Shown here: one piece after another, positions 1 to 8,453 of the stretch
Numbering within the stretch: position 1 is the stretch's first letter
Layout of the letters: each line of letters begins with the position of its first letter
Source of the DNA: Cardiobacterium hominis
Lineage (GTDB): Bacteria > Pseudomonadota > Gammaproteobacteria > Cardiobacteriales > Cardiobacteriaceae
Length of the DNA: 64,000 nucleotides
Assembly (NCBI RefSeq): GCF_900637305.1
Contig: NZ_LR134365.1
Location: forward strand, 1,914,501 to 1,978,500
Direction of reading: 5' to 3'
Notes under the pieces: model-generated
Seen by the model: the letters and a program-made list of their open reading frames with translations, nothing else
What the model was told of the DNA's origin: nothing
Database searches by the model: none
Position numbers and translations under genes: made by a program

Positions 1-718
1 TGGACTGGCCGTTGCCAAGATCGGCGTCAATCCACGGGATGAGGCTGCCGGCGAGCGGTACGCCGAAGTTGGCAGACGGATAGCCGTCGCTGCGCAATGC
101 GGCGCTGACTTTGCGGTCAATGTCGAGAATGGCGCTGCGCGGATCGGCCAGTTCACCCGCGACTTGCGCGTGCAGGTAGCCCATGCCTTCGAGCAGTTCG
201 CGCATGTTTTTCGCGCCCGCGCCGGAGGCCGCCTGGTAGGTCATGCTGGTAATCCATTCGACGAGGTCGTTGGCAAAGAGGCCGCCGAGCGCCATCAGCA
301 TGAGGGAAACGGTGCAGTTGCCGCCGATGAAGTCTTTTTTGCCGTCGCGGATGGCCTGGTCGATGACGCTGCGGTTCACCGGGTCGAGGATGATGACGGC
401 GCGGTCGTCCATGCGCAGGGCGGAGGCGGCATCAATCCAGTAGCCGTCCCAGCCGCGCGCGCGCAGTTGCGGGTGGATGGCCTTGCTGTAGTCACCGCCC
501 TGGCAGGTGATGATGATGTCCATCGCCGCGAGCGCGTCCAGGTTGTTGGCGTCTTGCAGGGTTTTGCCGCTGCCCGCGAAGGCAGGCGCCGCTTCACCCG
601 CCTGCGAGGTGGAAAAGAGGGTGGTTTCAACGTGGGCGAAGTCTTTTTCTTCTTGCATGCGCCCGATGAGGACGGAGCCGACCATGCCGCGCCAGCCTAC
701 GATGCCTAGTTTTTTCAT
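1..718 (-). CDS. asd: Aspartate-semialdehyde dehydrogenase, C-terminus cut by window edge
   Basis: Catalyses NADPH-dependent reduction of aspartyl-4-phosphate to aspartate semialdehyde, the branch point to lysine/diaminopimelate, threonine and methionine in the cytoplasm. The visible 239 residues begin [15 protein letters not shown], the NADP-binding GxxGxVG segment of the E. coli-type enzyme. GGNCTVS places the catalytic cysteine at residue 135, the same position as in E. coli. About 130 C-terminal residues lie beyond the left edge. The ATG at 716-718 follows a GAGGAA Shine-Dalgarno. hom and thrC of the same pathway lie about 13-18 kb away on the same strand but are not in one operon with it. 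Confidence 0.97.
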   Translation of the reverse strand, partial: MKKLGIVGWRGMVGSVLIGRMQEEKDFAHVETTLFSTSQAGEAAPAFAGSGKTLQDANNLDALAAMDIIITCQGGDYSKAIHPQLRARGWDGYWIDAASALRMDDRAVIILDPVNRSVIDQAIRDGKKDFIGGNCTVSLMLMALGGLFANDLVEWITSMTYQAASGAGAKNMRELLEGMGYLHAQVAGELADPRSAILDIDRKVSAALRSDGYPSANFGVPLAGSLIPWIDADLGNGQS

Positions 719-811
719 GAATGTTCCTCGGTTGGTAAAGGGGGAGGGGTATTAAACGCTCTTTAGGGGACGCCTGCAAGCGCCCGTTACACGCAAGGCG
801 CGGGGTTTTCG

Positions 812-2203
812 CTACGGGTTAATCTGTTCGATGATGTGGCGGGTGAGGATTTTTTCGCCGGGGCCGGTGAAGTGGATGCCGTCGCCTTTGCGTACCGCCA
901 CCGGTTTGCCGCGTTCGTCGGGAAGGAAGGCGGTGTAGCTGCCGTCAGCCTTGGCAAAGAGGCGGTTGGTGTTTTGGTAGTGTTGTTGGGCTTTTTCGAC
1001 TTCGTCGGCGATGAGGCCGTCAAGGTAGGTGATTTTTTTGCTGTATTTCGGCGCTTTCATCAGCGGCGGGCCTATCCACAGGGTTTTGGCGCCCCGTGCC
1101 GCCGCCGTTTGCAGGATTTTGCGGATTTCGCCGCGGTAGTAGTTTTCCCATTCGGGGGTGCCAAAGTTCAGTTTTTGCTCTGGAGCGGCGGGGTTGGGCG
1201 TGTCTTGCGGGTCATTGGCGCCAAGCAGCACGATGATGAGGCGCACGTCCGGGTTTTCTTCGAGTTGGGCGGCGAGGTGCTCCGGCCAGTTGTAGTAGTC
1301 GGGGTAGCGCAGGCCGCTGCTCGGTTTGCCGCGGTTGATGCTTTTGATGTGGTGGCGCGCGAGGAGTTCGCGCTGGATGTGCGGCGCCAGCGATTGCATC
1401 ATCGAGTCGCCAATGAGCAGCACGCGGTCGTTTTCGCCAAGCTGGATGGGGGTTTTGCCCGCAGCTTCGGGGGCGACGGCTGCGGCGTCCGCAGGCGGCG
1501 TTTCTTCAGCAGCGACGGTTTCGGTTTCGCTGAGGTCAATCGGGTGTTCGTCGCTGTCGTCGGCGCTAGCGGCGACGGCGGGGTGATGTGTCCAGCCGAC
1601 GCTGGCGACGGGCAGGTAGTGGGCAGCGTTGATGGGATGGCTTTGTTGCAGGGCGCTGCCCAGCCGGTTCTGCCAGGGTTCGGCGGGCGCAGGTGCATCG
1701 GGCGACGGACGCAGGCGCGCGAGCTGCGCGGGGTCTTCGTCGGCAAGCCAGAGGGTGCTGGCGATGGGCGGGGTGAGCGCGCTGCCGTGTTCTTCCCACA
1801 GGGTTTGGACGCTGGGTGCGGGGGCATCGGCGGCAAGTTCGGCCAGTTGTGCGGGGTCAGGCAGGGTCGTGGCCACGGGCTCGGCAACAGGCGGCGCGAC
1901 GGTTGGGTTTTCCGGCGCTGTAACGGTTTGGGCTGCCGCTGGCGCTGCCTGGGCGGTGGCAATGTTGATGCGCGGCAGGCTGGCGGGGTGGTGGCTTTCG
2001 CCGCCCGCGCCGAGCAGGCGCATGAGGTGTTGTTTGAGGGCATCGCCGCTGCGCCACAAACGGTTTTTTTGCAGGGCGGCGAGCGGGGATTGGTGGTAGT
2101 AGGTTTGTTGCCAGTATTGTTCGATGTTGTGTTGCATCAGCCAGAGCGCGAGGAGCAGGCTGCTGGCGAGGGTGGCAAGGATTTTCAGGCTGCGGATGGG
2201 CAT
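812..2203 (-). CDS. SGNH/GDSL hydrolase of the DUF459 type, likely O-acetyl transfer partner of the MBOAT protein
   Basis: A 463-residue protein with an N-terminal signal anchor (about residues 6-23), a long Pro/Ala-rich linker and a C-terminal SGNH domain. The SGNH blocks are visible: GDSMM with the nucleophile Ser267, GAND at 328-331, and DGIH with Asp441 and His444. In known systems (PatB, AlgX/AlgJ and similar) such a domain, placed outside the membrane, moves acetyl groups onto polysaccharide or peptidoglycan supplied by an MBOAT protein. The MBOAT gene lies immediately upstream, 9 bp away on the same strand, which supports a two-component acetylation unit. The actual polymer acetylated is not evident; no alginate-type biosynthesis genes are nearby. 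Confidence 0.85.
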   Translation of the reverse strand: MPIRSLKILATLASSLLLALWLMQHNIEQYWQQTYYHQSPLAALQKNRLWRSGDALKQHLMRLLGAGGESHHPASLPRINIATAQAAPAAAQTVTAPENPTVAPPVAEPVATTLPDPAQLAELAADAPAPSVQTLWEEHGSALTPPIASTLWLADEDPAQLARLRPSPDAPAPAEPWQNRLGSALQQSHPINAAHYLPVASVGWTHHPAVAASADDSDEHPIDLSETETVAAEETPPADAAAVAPEAAGKTPIQLGENDRVLLIGDSMMQSLAPHIQRELLARHHIKSINRGKPSSGLRYPDYYNWPEHLAAQLEENPDVRLIIVLLGANDPQDTPNPAAPEQKLNFGTPEWENYYRGEIRKILQTAAARGAKTLWIGPPLMKAPKYSKKITYLDGLIADEVEKAQQHYQNTNRLFAKADGSYTAFLPDERGKPVAVRKGDGIHFTGPGEKILTRHIIEQINP

Positions 2204-2212
2204 GGTGGTTTT

Positions 2213-3613
2213 TCAGTAGTTGCTGTAGAGGAAACTGGGGATGCCGCTTGGCGCGTAGGCGCTGATGATGATGAGCGCGGCGGTAAATAGCAAGGCTTGG
2301 CTGTGCCACGGCAGGCGGCGCCATTGCGCGGCGGCGTAGTCTTTCCAGCCGGTGGTGCGCGGGTAGAGGTAGATGAGGAGGTTGAAGGCGGCGACGAGGG
2401 CGAGTGCGGCGACAGGCGCGTGCAGGCTGAGGTTGCCGCCGAGCGCGCGGAAGATGGCGCGGGTGTTGTCGGCGTCGTTGCTGTAAAACACCGCCCAGGT
2501 GAGGACGATGTAGTGGATGGTGCCGTAGCGGGCGAGCGCCGGGCTTAGGGTGGCGACGGCGTTTTTGCCCATGAGGCGGTCGCCGAGGTTAAGCAGTATG
2601 AGGCCGCCCGCGTGCATCGCGCCCCAGATGAGGTAGTTGTTGCTCGCGCCGTGCCAGAGGCCGGAGAGGAGCATGGCAATGCTGAGGTTCACCTGGGTGC
2701 GCAGGAAACCGTGGCGGCTGCCGCCGAGCGGGATGTAGAGGTAGTCGCGAATCCAGGTGGAGAGGCTGATGTGCCAGCGGTGCCAGAAGTCGCGCAGGTT
2801 GGTGGCGGCGTAGGGCATGTTGAAGTTTTCCGGGATGCGGATGCCGAGCAGCAGCGCGATGGCGGTAACGAGGTCGGTGTAGCCGGAGAAGTTCAGGTAG
2901 ATTTCCAGGGTATAGGCGTAGAGCGCAGCGAGGACTTCAGTCGGCAGGTATTGTTCGGGATTGCCAAGGATGGGCGTCACCCAGCTCTCTTTCAGCCAGG
3001 CTTCGAGCCAGACCACTTTTATCAGGCCGCTGATGAGCAGGACAAAAATGCGTCCGCTATCGCCCACAGCACGCGGTGCGGTCGCGGCAAATTGCGGCAT
3101 CATCACCCCCGCGCGGCAGATGGGCCCGGCAATGAGCGTCGGGAAGAAAGCGAGAAAAAGGCAGAGGCGCTCCGGTTTTTCGACGACGATTTGCACGCGG
3201 TAAGCGGCGACGAGATACGTAATGGAGTGGAAGGTGTAATAAGAGATGCCAATCGGCAGCAGGATTTCCACCGCAGGCAATTGCCAGTCGATGCCCAGCG
3301 TGTCCAGGAGGTTTTGGCTGTGCAGGCGGAAAAAATCTAGGTATTTCATCAGGCAGAGGTGACCGATGGCAATCGCGATGGCGATTTTCAGCTGCTTTTT
3401 GCTGCGGTAATACTGGATGTTGCGCGCGGCAAGATAGATGAAGGCGGAATAGAGCAGGAGTTCCAGCGCAAACAGCAGGCTGTAAGTCGCCACCAGGGTA
3501 TAGCTGGCGGCGAGCAGCAGATGGTTCTGCACGTCCACGCGCGCCCGCACGCACCAGTACAGCGCGAAGAACGGCAGAAAAACCGCAATGAATTCGGGGG
3601 AAAGGTAACTCAT
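2213..3613 (-). CDS. MBOAT family membrane-bound O-acyltransferase (PatA/AlgI-like)
   Basis: A polytopic membrane protein of 466 residues with the MBOAT hallmarks. DFWHRWHISLSTWIRDYLY lies near residues 270-290, and GLWHG carries the conserved catalytic His321. Members transfer acetyl groups across the inner membrane for modification of peptidoglycan (PatA) or exopolysaccharide (AlgI). It is the first gene of a two-gene minus-strand unit with the SGNH protein just downstream. A PatA/PatB-like peptidoglycan O-acetylation role is the simplest reading because no exopolysaccharide cluster is linked, but this is inference. The promoter would lie in 3614-3700, back to back with the iron-transport promoter. 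Confidence 0.9.
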   Translation of the reverse strand: MSYLSPEFIAVFLPFFALYWCVRARVDVQNHLLLAASYTLVATYSLLFALELLLYSAFIYLAARNIQYYRSKKQLKIAIAIAIGHLCLMKYLDFFRLHSQNLLDTLGIDWQLPAVEILLPIGISYYTFHSITYLVAAYRVQIVVEKPERLCLFLAFFPTLIAGPICRAGVMMPQFAATAPRAVGDSGRIFVLLISGLIKVVWLEAWLKESWVTPILGNPEQYLPTEVLAALYAYTLEIYLNFSGYTDLVTAIALLLGIRIPENFNMPYAATNLRDFWHRWHISLSTWIRDYLYIPLGGSRHGFLRTQVNLSIAMLLSGLWHGASNNYLIWGAMHAGGLILLNLGDRLMGKNAVATLSPALARYGTIHYIVLTWAVFYSNDADNTRAIFRALGGNLSLHAPVAALALVAAFNLLIYLYPRTTGWKDYAAAQWRRLPWHSQALLFTAALIIISAYAPSGIPSFLYSNY

Positions 3614-3718
3614 GGGGCGACATTATCGCGGAAAGTGCAAACATTAACAATCCGTATAGACACAGCAAGCTCATTGAAATTTTGCGCGCCGGGCGGCGCT
3701 GTGGCCAAACGTGAATCA

Positions 3719-3747
3719 TTGACATTAGGCTTAGCACTGGGCATAAT
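3719..3747 (+). promoter_or_regulatory. Sigma-70 promoter for the iron ABC transport region
   Basis: TTGACA at 3719-3724 and CATAAT at 3742-3747 are separated by exactly 17 bp, about 30 bp upstream of the first binding-protein ATG. The -35 is a perfect consensus and the -10 matches 5 of 6. No convincing Fur 7-1-7 box overlaps it by eye, although AATCATT lies just upstream. Confidence 0.75.
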
Positions 3748-3775
3748 GCGTCGCATTTTTAGCCGAGGAGTATCC

Positions 3776-4891
3776 ATGTTGAAACCATTGATGAATTTAG
3801 CAAAATTGGTATTTTGTGGCGCGGCGTTTGCCGTGCTCGCGGCACAGGCGGAGGTGAAGCAGATTAAAGATGTGCTTGGCCGCGAAGTGCAGGTCGATGT
3901 GCCGGTCAAGCGCGCTATTCTGACCTTCTATTACCCCGACTACATTGCCGCGACCGGCGCGGACAATTTCCGCAACGTTGTTGGCATTTCGCGTGAATTC
4001 TGGGAAAAATTCAATCCCGGCAGCTGGGCACAATTTACGGAAAAGATGCCATTCTTAAAAGACATTGACGATGTCGGCTACGTCATCAGCAATACTTTCT
4101 CCACGGAAAAGGCGCTGGCGCTGAAACCCGATGTGCTGGTGATTCCGAAGGTTCAATACGAAGCGCTGGCGGCGGAATTGTCGCGTTTTGAAGAAGCGGG
4201 CATACCGGTGATCGTGGTCGATTTCAATGACCAGACCGTCGAGAACCATACGCAGAGCATCCGCATTTTCGGGCAGCTGGCGGGCACGGAAGCGCGCGCG
4301 GAAAAGATTGCCCGAGCATATGCCGACGGCATTGCCGATATTCAAAAGCGGGTCAAAGCGGCAAATCTGCCCAAGCCGAAAATCTATATCGAATTTGGCA
4401 ATAAAGGGCCGGAGGAATACAGTTTTACCTTTGGCAAAAACATGTGGGGCGCGATTGCCGATACCGTCGGCGGCGATAATGTCAGCGCACCGCATATCAA
4501 AACCTGGGGCACGATTTCTGCCGAACAATTACTGGTCGCCCGCCCCGATGTCATCATGATTTCCGGCACGGAACTGGAACACGACACCAATCCCAATGTG
4601 ATGTCGATGGGCATCGGCATCAGTGAAGCAGACGCGCGGCAGCGCCTCGCCGGCTTCATCAAGCGCACCGGCTGGGACAGCCTGCCGGCGGTGCAGAATA
4701 ACCGCGTCTATGGCCTTTACCACACCGCCTCGCGCTCGATTACCGACCTGGCGGCAGCACAGTTCATGGCGAAGGCGCTGTATCCGCAGGTGTTCGCCGA
4801 TGTTGATCCGGACAAAACCTGGCAGGATTTCTATCGCGAATATCTGCCGATCGTGCCGCAGGGGACGTTTTTCCTATATCCGCAGTACTGA
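3776..4891 (+). CDS. Periplasmic iron/siderophore-type ABC substrate-binding protein, copy 1
   Basis: A 371-residue protein of the FhuD/BtuF fold (periplasmic binding protein PF01497 type). A signal peptide ends near AAQAEVK, and no lipobox is present. The mature chain starts with the KDVLGREVQVDVP segment typical of iron-siderophore and haem binding proteins and ends PQGTFFLYPQY. The ATG at 3776 follows GAGGAG and a strong promoter. A clear paralogue (6225-7322) shares the KxIKDVLGREV opening, the KPKIYxEFGNKGP block and the GTFFL ending. It is separated from copy 1 by two unrelated genes, which suggests a tandem duplication later invaded. The substrate is not predictable; ferric siderophore or haem is most likely. 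Confidence 0.88.
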   Translation: MLKPLMNLAKLVFCGAAFAVLAAQAEVKQIKDVLGREVQVDVPVKRAILTFYYPDYIAATGADNFRNVVGISREFWEKFNPGSWAQFTEKMPFLKDIDDVGYVISNTFSTEKALALKPDVLVIPKVQYEALAAELSRFEEAGIPVIVVDFNDQTVENHTQSIRIFGQLAGTEARAEKIARAYADGIADIQKRVKAANLPKPKIYIEFGNKGPEEYSFTFGKNMWGAIADTVGGDNVSAPHIKTWGTISAEQLLVARPDVIMISGTELEHDTNPNVMSMGIGISEADARQRLAGFIKRTGWDSLPAVQNNRVYGLYHTASRSITDLAAAQFMAKALYPQVFADVDPDKTWQDFYREYLPIVPQGTFFLYPQY

Positions 4892-4902
4892 AAGGATGAA
4901 AT

Positions 4903-5547
4903 ATGGGTGCTTTAAATGATTTTCTAAATATAATTTTAAATGTAATTAGCCCATTTCTCAGCCGTAAAAGACTGAAAAAATACCTAAATGGAATTTTAGA
5001 GCCTGATATGGAAGAACTTGAGATTATCAAGCTATATATCGAGAGGACTCGCCCTGAGATAATGGCGAATGGTGCAAGTAATATATTAAGGCAAATAGAG
5101 CAAATGAAAATACCCTATTTTAGAGATTTGACTGTGGAGGAGCTTGATTTTCTTCTCGATAAAGAAGTGAGTCTGCATGGAATACTTGATGTTGTTATGG
5201 CTAAAGATGGTTTGAGTAGGGGGTTGGCTGCTATCGTTTGGAACGAAAATAGAAAACGTTACGAGGAAAGGAAAAAGATAATTGGAGAAGAGTTAATAAT
5301 ATTCTTTTTTATTGCACTTATCCCTGTGATAGTCTATGGGGCCTATATTGTGATAATCAGATTAGAATTGGGTAATGGCAGTCTTCCTGCAGCATCAATA
5401 TTCCCTATGCTTTCTGTATTTTTTATATTTTACTTATTTTATTTGATTTTTATCTTATTTCCCCTGGCATCTATCCCATCTAATATAAATACTGCCAAAA
5501 AACGTCTATTGAGAAGCAGCAATAGAGTAATTTTTGGCAATAATTAA
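4903..5547 (+). CDS. AT-rich orphan membrane protein, unknown function
   Basis: A 214-residue protein I do not recognise. Residues 1-125 are charged and helical. Two strongly hydrophobic segments follow near residues 130-155 and 170-195, then a short basic tail. The ATG at 4903 sits just after AAAGGATG, 11 bp behind the binding-protein stop. Base composition is strikingly AT-rich compared with all neighbours, with many AAA, ATA and TTA codons, so recent acquisition is likely. It lies between two paralogous binding-protein genes and directly before a broken SUKH-like gene. That context resembles a small cargo or toxin-immunity insertion, but nothing in the protein itself proves such a role. 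Confidence 0.7.
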   Translation: MGALNDFLNIILNVISPFLSRKRLKKYLNGILEPDMEELEIIKLYIERTRPEIMANGASNILRQIEQMKIPYFRDLTVEELDFLLDKEVSLHGILDVVMAKDGLSRGLAAIVWNENRKRYEERKKIIGEELIIFFFIALIPVIVYGAYIVIIRLELGNGSLPAASIFPMLSVFFIFYLFYLIFILFPLASIPSNINTAKKRLLRSSNRVIFGNN

Positions 5548-5561
5548 TCCTATCTCTAAAT

Positions 5562-6224
5562 ATGCTTGACCCCCTAAACACCCTGCTGGCTGCACCCAAT
5601 CCGCATTTTGTCAACCGTGCAGAAGCAGGCGGCGACATCATCCCACTTAGCCACATCACTTTTCCGCCTGCGTCCGCAATCGCTGTTGCCGCGCTGGAAG
5701 ACGCCTTGTAGGGCAGCGATACGGTCTTGCCCGCGCTCTATCGGGAAAGCGACGGTTTGCAGCTTTTCGCCAACCGTGCTGATAGCGACGAATGCTTTTT
5801 CTTGCTGCCGCTTGCCCACATGGCAGAAGAAAAGGCGGCGCTCTATGAATGGCTGCTGACGAATGACGAAAACTGCGAAGACGGTGATGCGGTGTACGGC
5901 GTCCCGACCTGGTGGGATAGCGCAGTCGTCTTTGCCGGCTTCGGGCAGGCACCGGAACGTTTTTATCTGGCAACCACCGGCGCGCATCGCGGCAAGGTGT
6001 TTTATTACAACCATGAAGAATGCTCGATGCGGATTGCCGACAGCGTCGCCGCTTTTCTTGATTTGCTCTGCGGCGATCCGGTCGCGTTTATGCAGCGTTT
6101 TTACGATGTCGCTATTGGGACATTGCCGCTTACCACCCCGACTGATTTTCCAAGCCACCGCGCCTTGTGTCCGGGCGCGGCGGGTTTTATTCACGGGCGC
6201 ACCTTCCCCACAACAGGAGCTTAT
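5562..6224 (+). pseudogene. Broken SMI1/KNR4 (SUKH)-like gene with internal TAG and no stop of its own
   Basis: Reading from the ATG at 5562 gives a SUKH-like protein. Its features include LPALYRESDGLQLF, a FYLATTGAHRGKVFYYNHEE stretch and a FLDLL helix, resembling SMI1/KNR4 domains that act mainly as immunity proteins in contact-dependent toxin loci. An in-frame TAG at 5709-5711 interrupts it after 49 codons. Beyond the TAG the same frame stays open and runs without a stop into the following binding-protein gene at 6225. The reading frame has therefore lost both internal integrity and its terminator. The family call is moderately sure; whether any product is made (by restart at TTG 5727 or suppression) is unknown. 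The end coordinate is nominal. Confidence 0.6.
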
Positions 6225-7322
6225 ATGCTGAAAAAACTGCTTGCCGCTGCCGTCGTGGCGGCGACCATGACCGCCGCCCATGCCGAGGTGAAGACCATCA
6301 AAGATGTGCTTGGCCGCGAAGTGAAAGTAGATGTGCCTGCGAAGCGCATCATGCTGGGTTTCTACTACACCGATTACCTCGCCGTTGGCGGTGAAAAAGC
6401 ACTGGATAACGTCGTTGGCTTCTCGAAAGCCGTGTGGACGGACTGGACGCCTGCCAGCTGGGAGGTGTACAGCAAGGCGCTGCCGAAGCTGAACGAACTC
6501 GCCGATGTGGGCGAAGTTGAAGTCGGCACCTTCTCGGTGGAAAAAGTGCTGGCGCTGAAGCCGGATCTGGTCATCCTTGCCGACTGGCAATGGCAGGCGA
6601 TTGAAGACGACCTCGAACCGCTGGAAAAAGCGGGCATCCCCGTTGTCGTCCTTGACTACAACAAGGAACAACTGCCGCTGCATCTGGAAAGCACCCGCGT
6701 CCTTGGCGAAATCACCGGACAGGAAGCGCGCGCCAAAGAAATCGCCGCCTGGTACGAAGGCGTGGTGAAAGACGTGCACAGCCGCGTGGAAAAATCCGGC
6801 CAGCCCAAGCCAAAAATCTATCTTGAATTTGGCAACAAAGGCCCGGCTGAATACGGCAACAGCTTCGGCAACACCATGTGGGGGCCGCTCGCCGAGCAGG
6901 CGATGGGCAGCAACATCGCCGTTGGCCACGTCGAATACGCCGGCCCGATGAACCCCGAACAGGTTATCGTCGATAAACCTGAAGTCGTCGTCATCAGCGG
7001 ACGCGAAACCGAGCTGAAGAAAAACGAACAGGCGCTGGTGATGGGTATCAACATCGCCAAAGACGAAGCGCTGAAACGCCTGAACGGCTACAAGACGCGC
7101 CAAGGCTGGGCGGAACTGCCAGCCATCAAGGATGGCCGTCTCTACGGCATCTATCAGGGCGCCTCGCGCACACTGGCCGATGCCGCCTCCATCCAGTACA
7201 TCGCCAAGGCGCTCTACCCCGACGCCTTCAAGGACGTTGACCCGCTTGCCACCTACCTCGACTTCCACAAGAAGTATCTGCCTGTCACCCCGGAAGGCAC
7301 CTTCTTCCTGAAAGCGGAGTAA
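6225..7322 (+). CDS. Periplasmic iron/siderophore-type ABC substrate-binding protein, copy 2
   Basis: A 365-residue paralogue of the protein at 3776-4891. It has a signal peptide MLKKLLAAAVVAATMTAAHA and then the same VLGREV start, the KPKIYLEFGNKGP block and the PEGTFFL end. The correct start is the ATG at 6225, with CAGGAG 6 bp upstream and an intact signal peptide. The frame is open further upstream only because the preceding SUKH-like gene has lost its stop. It delivers substrate to the permease and ATPase encoded immediately downstream (3 bp and overlapping), so this copy is the operonic partner of the transporter. Confidence 0.9.
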   Translation: MLKKLLAAAVVAATMTAAHAEVKTIKDVLGREVKVDVPAKRIMLGFYYTDYLAVGGEKALDNVVGFSKAVWTDWTPASWEVYSKALPKLNELADVGEVEVGTFSVEKVLALKPDLVILADWQWQAIEDDLEPLEKAGIPVVVLDYNKEQLPLHLESTRVLGEITGQEARAKEIAAWYEGVVKDVHSRVEKSGQPKPKIYLEFGNKGPAEYGNSFGNTMWGPLAEQAMGSNIAVGHVEYAGPMNPEQVIVDKPEVVVISGRETELKKNEQALVMGINIAKDEALKRLNGYKTRQGWAELPAIKDGRLYGIYQGASRTLADAASIQYIAKALYPDAFKDVDPLATYLDFHKKYLPVTPEGTFFLKAE

Positions 7323-7325
7323 TCC

Positions 7326-8453
7326 GTGCCGCAGCAAATCGTACAAGACACGATTGCCGCCCACCGCCGCCGCGAAAAGCGGCGGTGGACCATCATGCTG
7401 CTCTTCATCGTGTTCTGCCTCATCACCTTCATTCTCGACCTCACCAATGGTGCGGCTGGCGGCAAAATCAGCGCCAAAGACGTGCTCTACGCCCTGCTGC
7501 AATTCCGCGACACCGCGCCGGAAGCGGGCGCGGGCAGCCTCGCCCTGCACTGGTACAGCTTCCAGCAATGGCTCGGCATCGGCGGTGTGGACAACATCAC
7601 CCACATCATCGTCAACCACCTGCGCCTGCCCATCGCCCTGATGGCGCTCGTCGCCGGGGCAGCGCTTGGCGCGGGCGGTGCGGAAATCCAGACCCTGCTG
7701 AACAACCCCATGGCCAGCCCCTACACCCTCGGCATGGCCGCTGCCGCCGGCTTCGGCGCCTCGCTTGTCGTCGTTTTCGGCACCTTTGGCCTCTCCGTGT
7801 ACGTCGCCCAGCCACTCTCTGCCTTCCTCATGACCATGCTCGCCGCCGGCATCATGTTCATCTTCGCCTCCATGCGCCGCTTCTCCTCATCCACCCTGGT
7901 GCTGGTTGGCATCGCCCTGCTCTTCATCTTCCAGTCCGCCTCCTCGCTCATGCAATACATCGCCACCCCGGAAGAATCACAAAAAATCCTCTTCTGGCTC
8001 TTCGGCGCCCTTAGCAAAGCCAAATGGCAGACCCTCGCCATTACCGCCGTCGTCACCCTCACCTGCATCCTGCTGCTCTTTGCCAACGTCTGGCAACTCA
8101 CCGCCCTGCGCCTCGGCGAAGCGCGCGCCGCCAGCATGGGCGTGAACCTTGCAGCACTCAGGATGCGCGTGCTGGTCATCGTCGCTGTCATGACCGCGAC
8201 CGTCATCAGCTTCGTCGGCACCATCGGCTTCATCGGCCTCGTCGCCCCGCACGTCGCGCGGATGCTCGTCGGCGAAGACCAGCGCTACTTCCTGCCGACC
8301 GCCATGCTCGCCGGCTCCGCCTTCCTCTCCGCCGCCTCCGTCCTCTCCAAACTCATCAACCCCGGCGCGGAATTCCCCATCGGCATCATCACCTCCTTCA
8401 TCGGCGTGCCGTTCTTCTTCTGGATCATCCTCTCGCGCAAGGCCAACACATGA
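7326..8453 (+). CDS. FecCD/BtuC-family ABC transporter permease
   Basis: A 375-residue inner-membrane permease with about ten hydrophobic segments. It carries the FecCD-family blocks LRLPIALMALVAGAALGAGG and NPMASPYTLGMAAAAGFGAS, and GTIGFIGLVAPHVARMLVG, which is the cytoplasmic coupling region contacting the ATPase. GTG at 7326 is chosen as start, 3 bp after the binding-protein stop. The TGA stop overlaps the ATPase start (ATGA). It forms the translocation channel for the iron complex carried by the adjacent periplasmic protein. Confidence 0.93.
   Translation: MPQQIVQDTIAAHRRREKRRWTIMLLFIVFCLITFILDLTNGAAGGKISAKDVLYALLQFRDTAPEAGAGSLALHWYSFQQWLGIGGVDNITHIIVNHLRLPIALMALVAGAALGAGGAEIQTLLNNPMASPYTLGMAAAAGFGASLVVVFGTFGLSVYVAQPLSAFLMTMLAAGIMFIFASMRRFSSSTLVLVGIALLFIFQSASSLMQYIATPEESQKILFWLFGALSKAKWQTLAITAVVTLTCILLLFANVWQLTALRLGEARAASMGVNLAALRMRVLVIVAVMTATVISFVGTIGFIGLVAPHVARMLVGEDQRYFLPTAMLAGSAFLSAASVLSKLINPGAEFPIGIITSFIGVPFFFWIILSRKANT

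Noticed and set aside
836-2290. Long open frame antisense to the SGNH gene
   Set aside because: High-GC codon-position effect; composition is Val/Gly/Phe-rich without domains, and the minus-strand gene has clear motifs.
3700-3750. Fur box upstream of the iron transport genes
   Set aside because: Only AATCATT resembles a half-site; no 7-1-7 symmetry was seen.
5727-7322. A 531-residue fusion of a SUKH-like domain to a binding protein
   Set aside because: The binding-protein part has its own ribosome site and intact signal peptide at 6225; the upstream frame is open only because a stop codon was lost.
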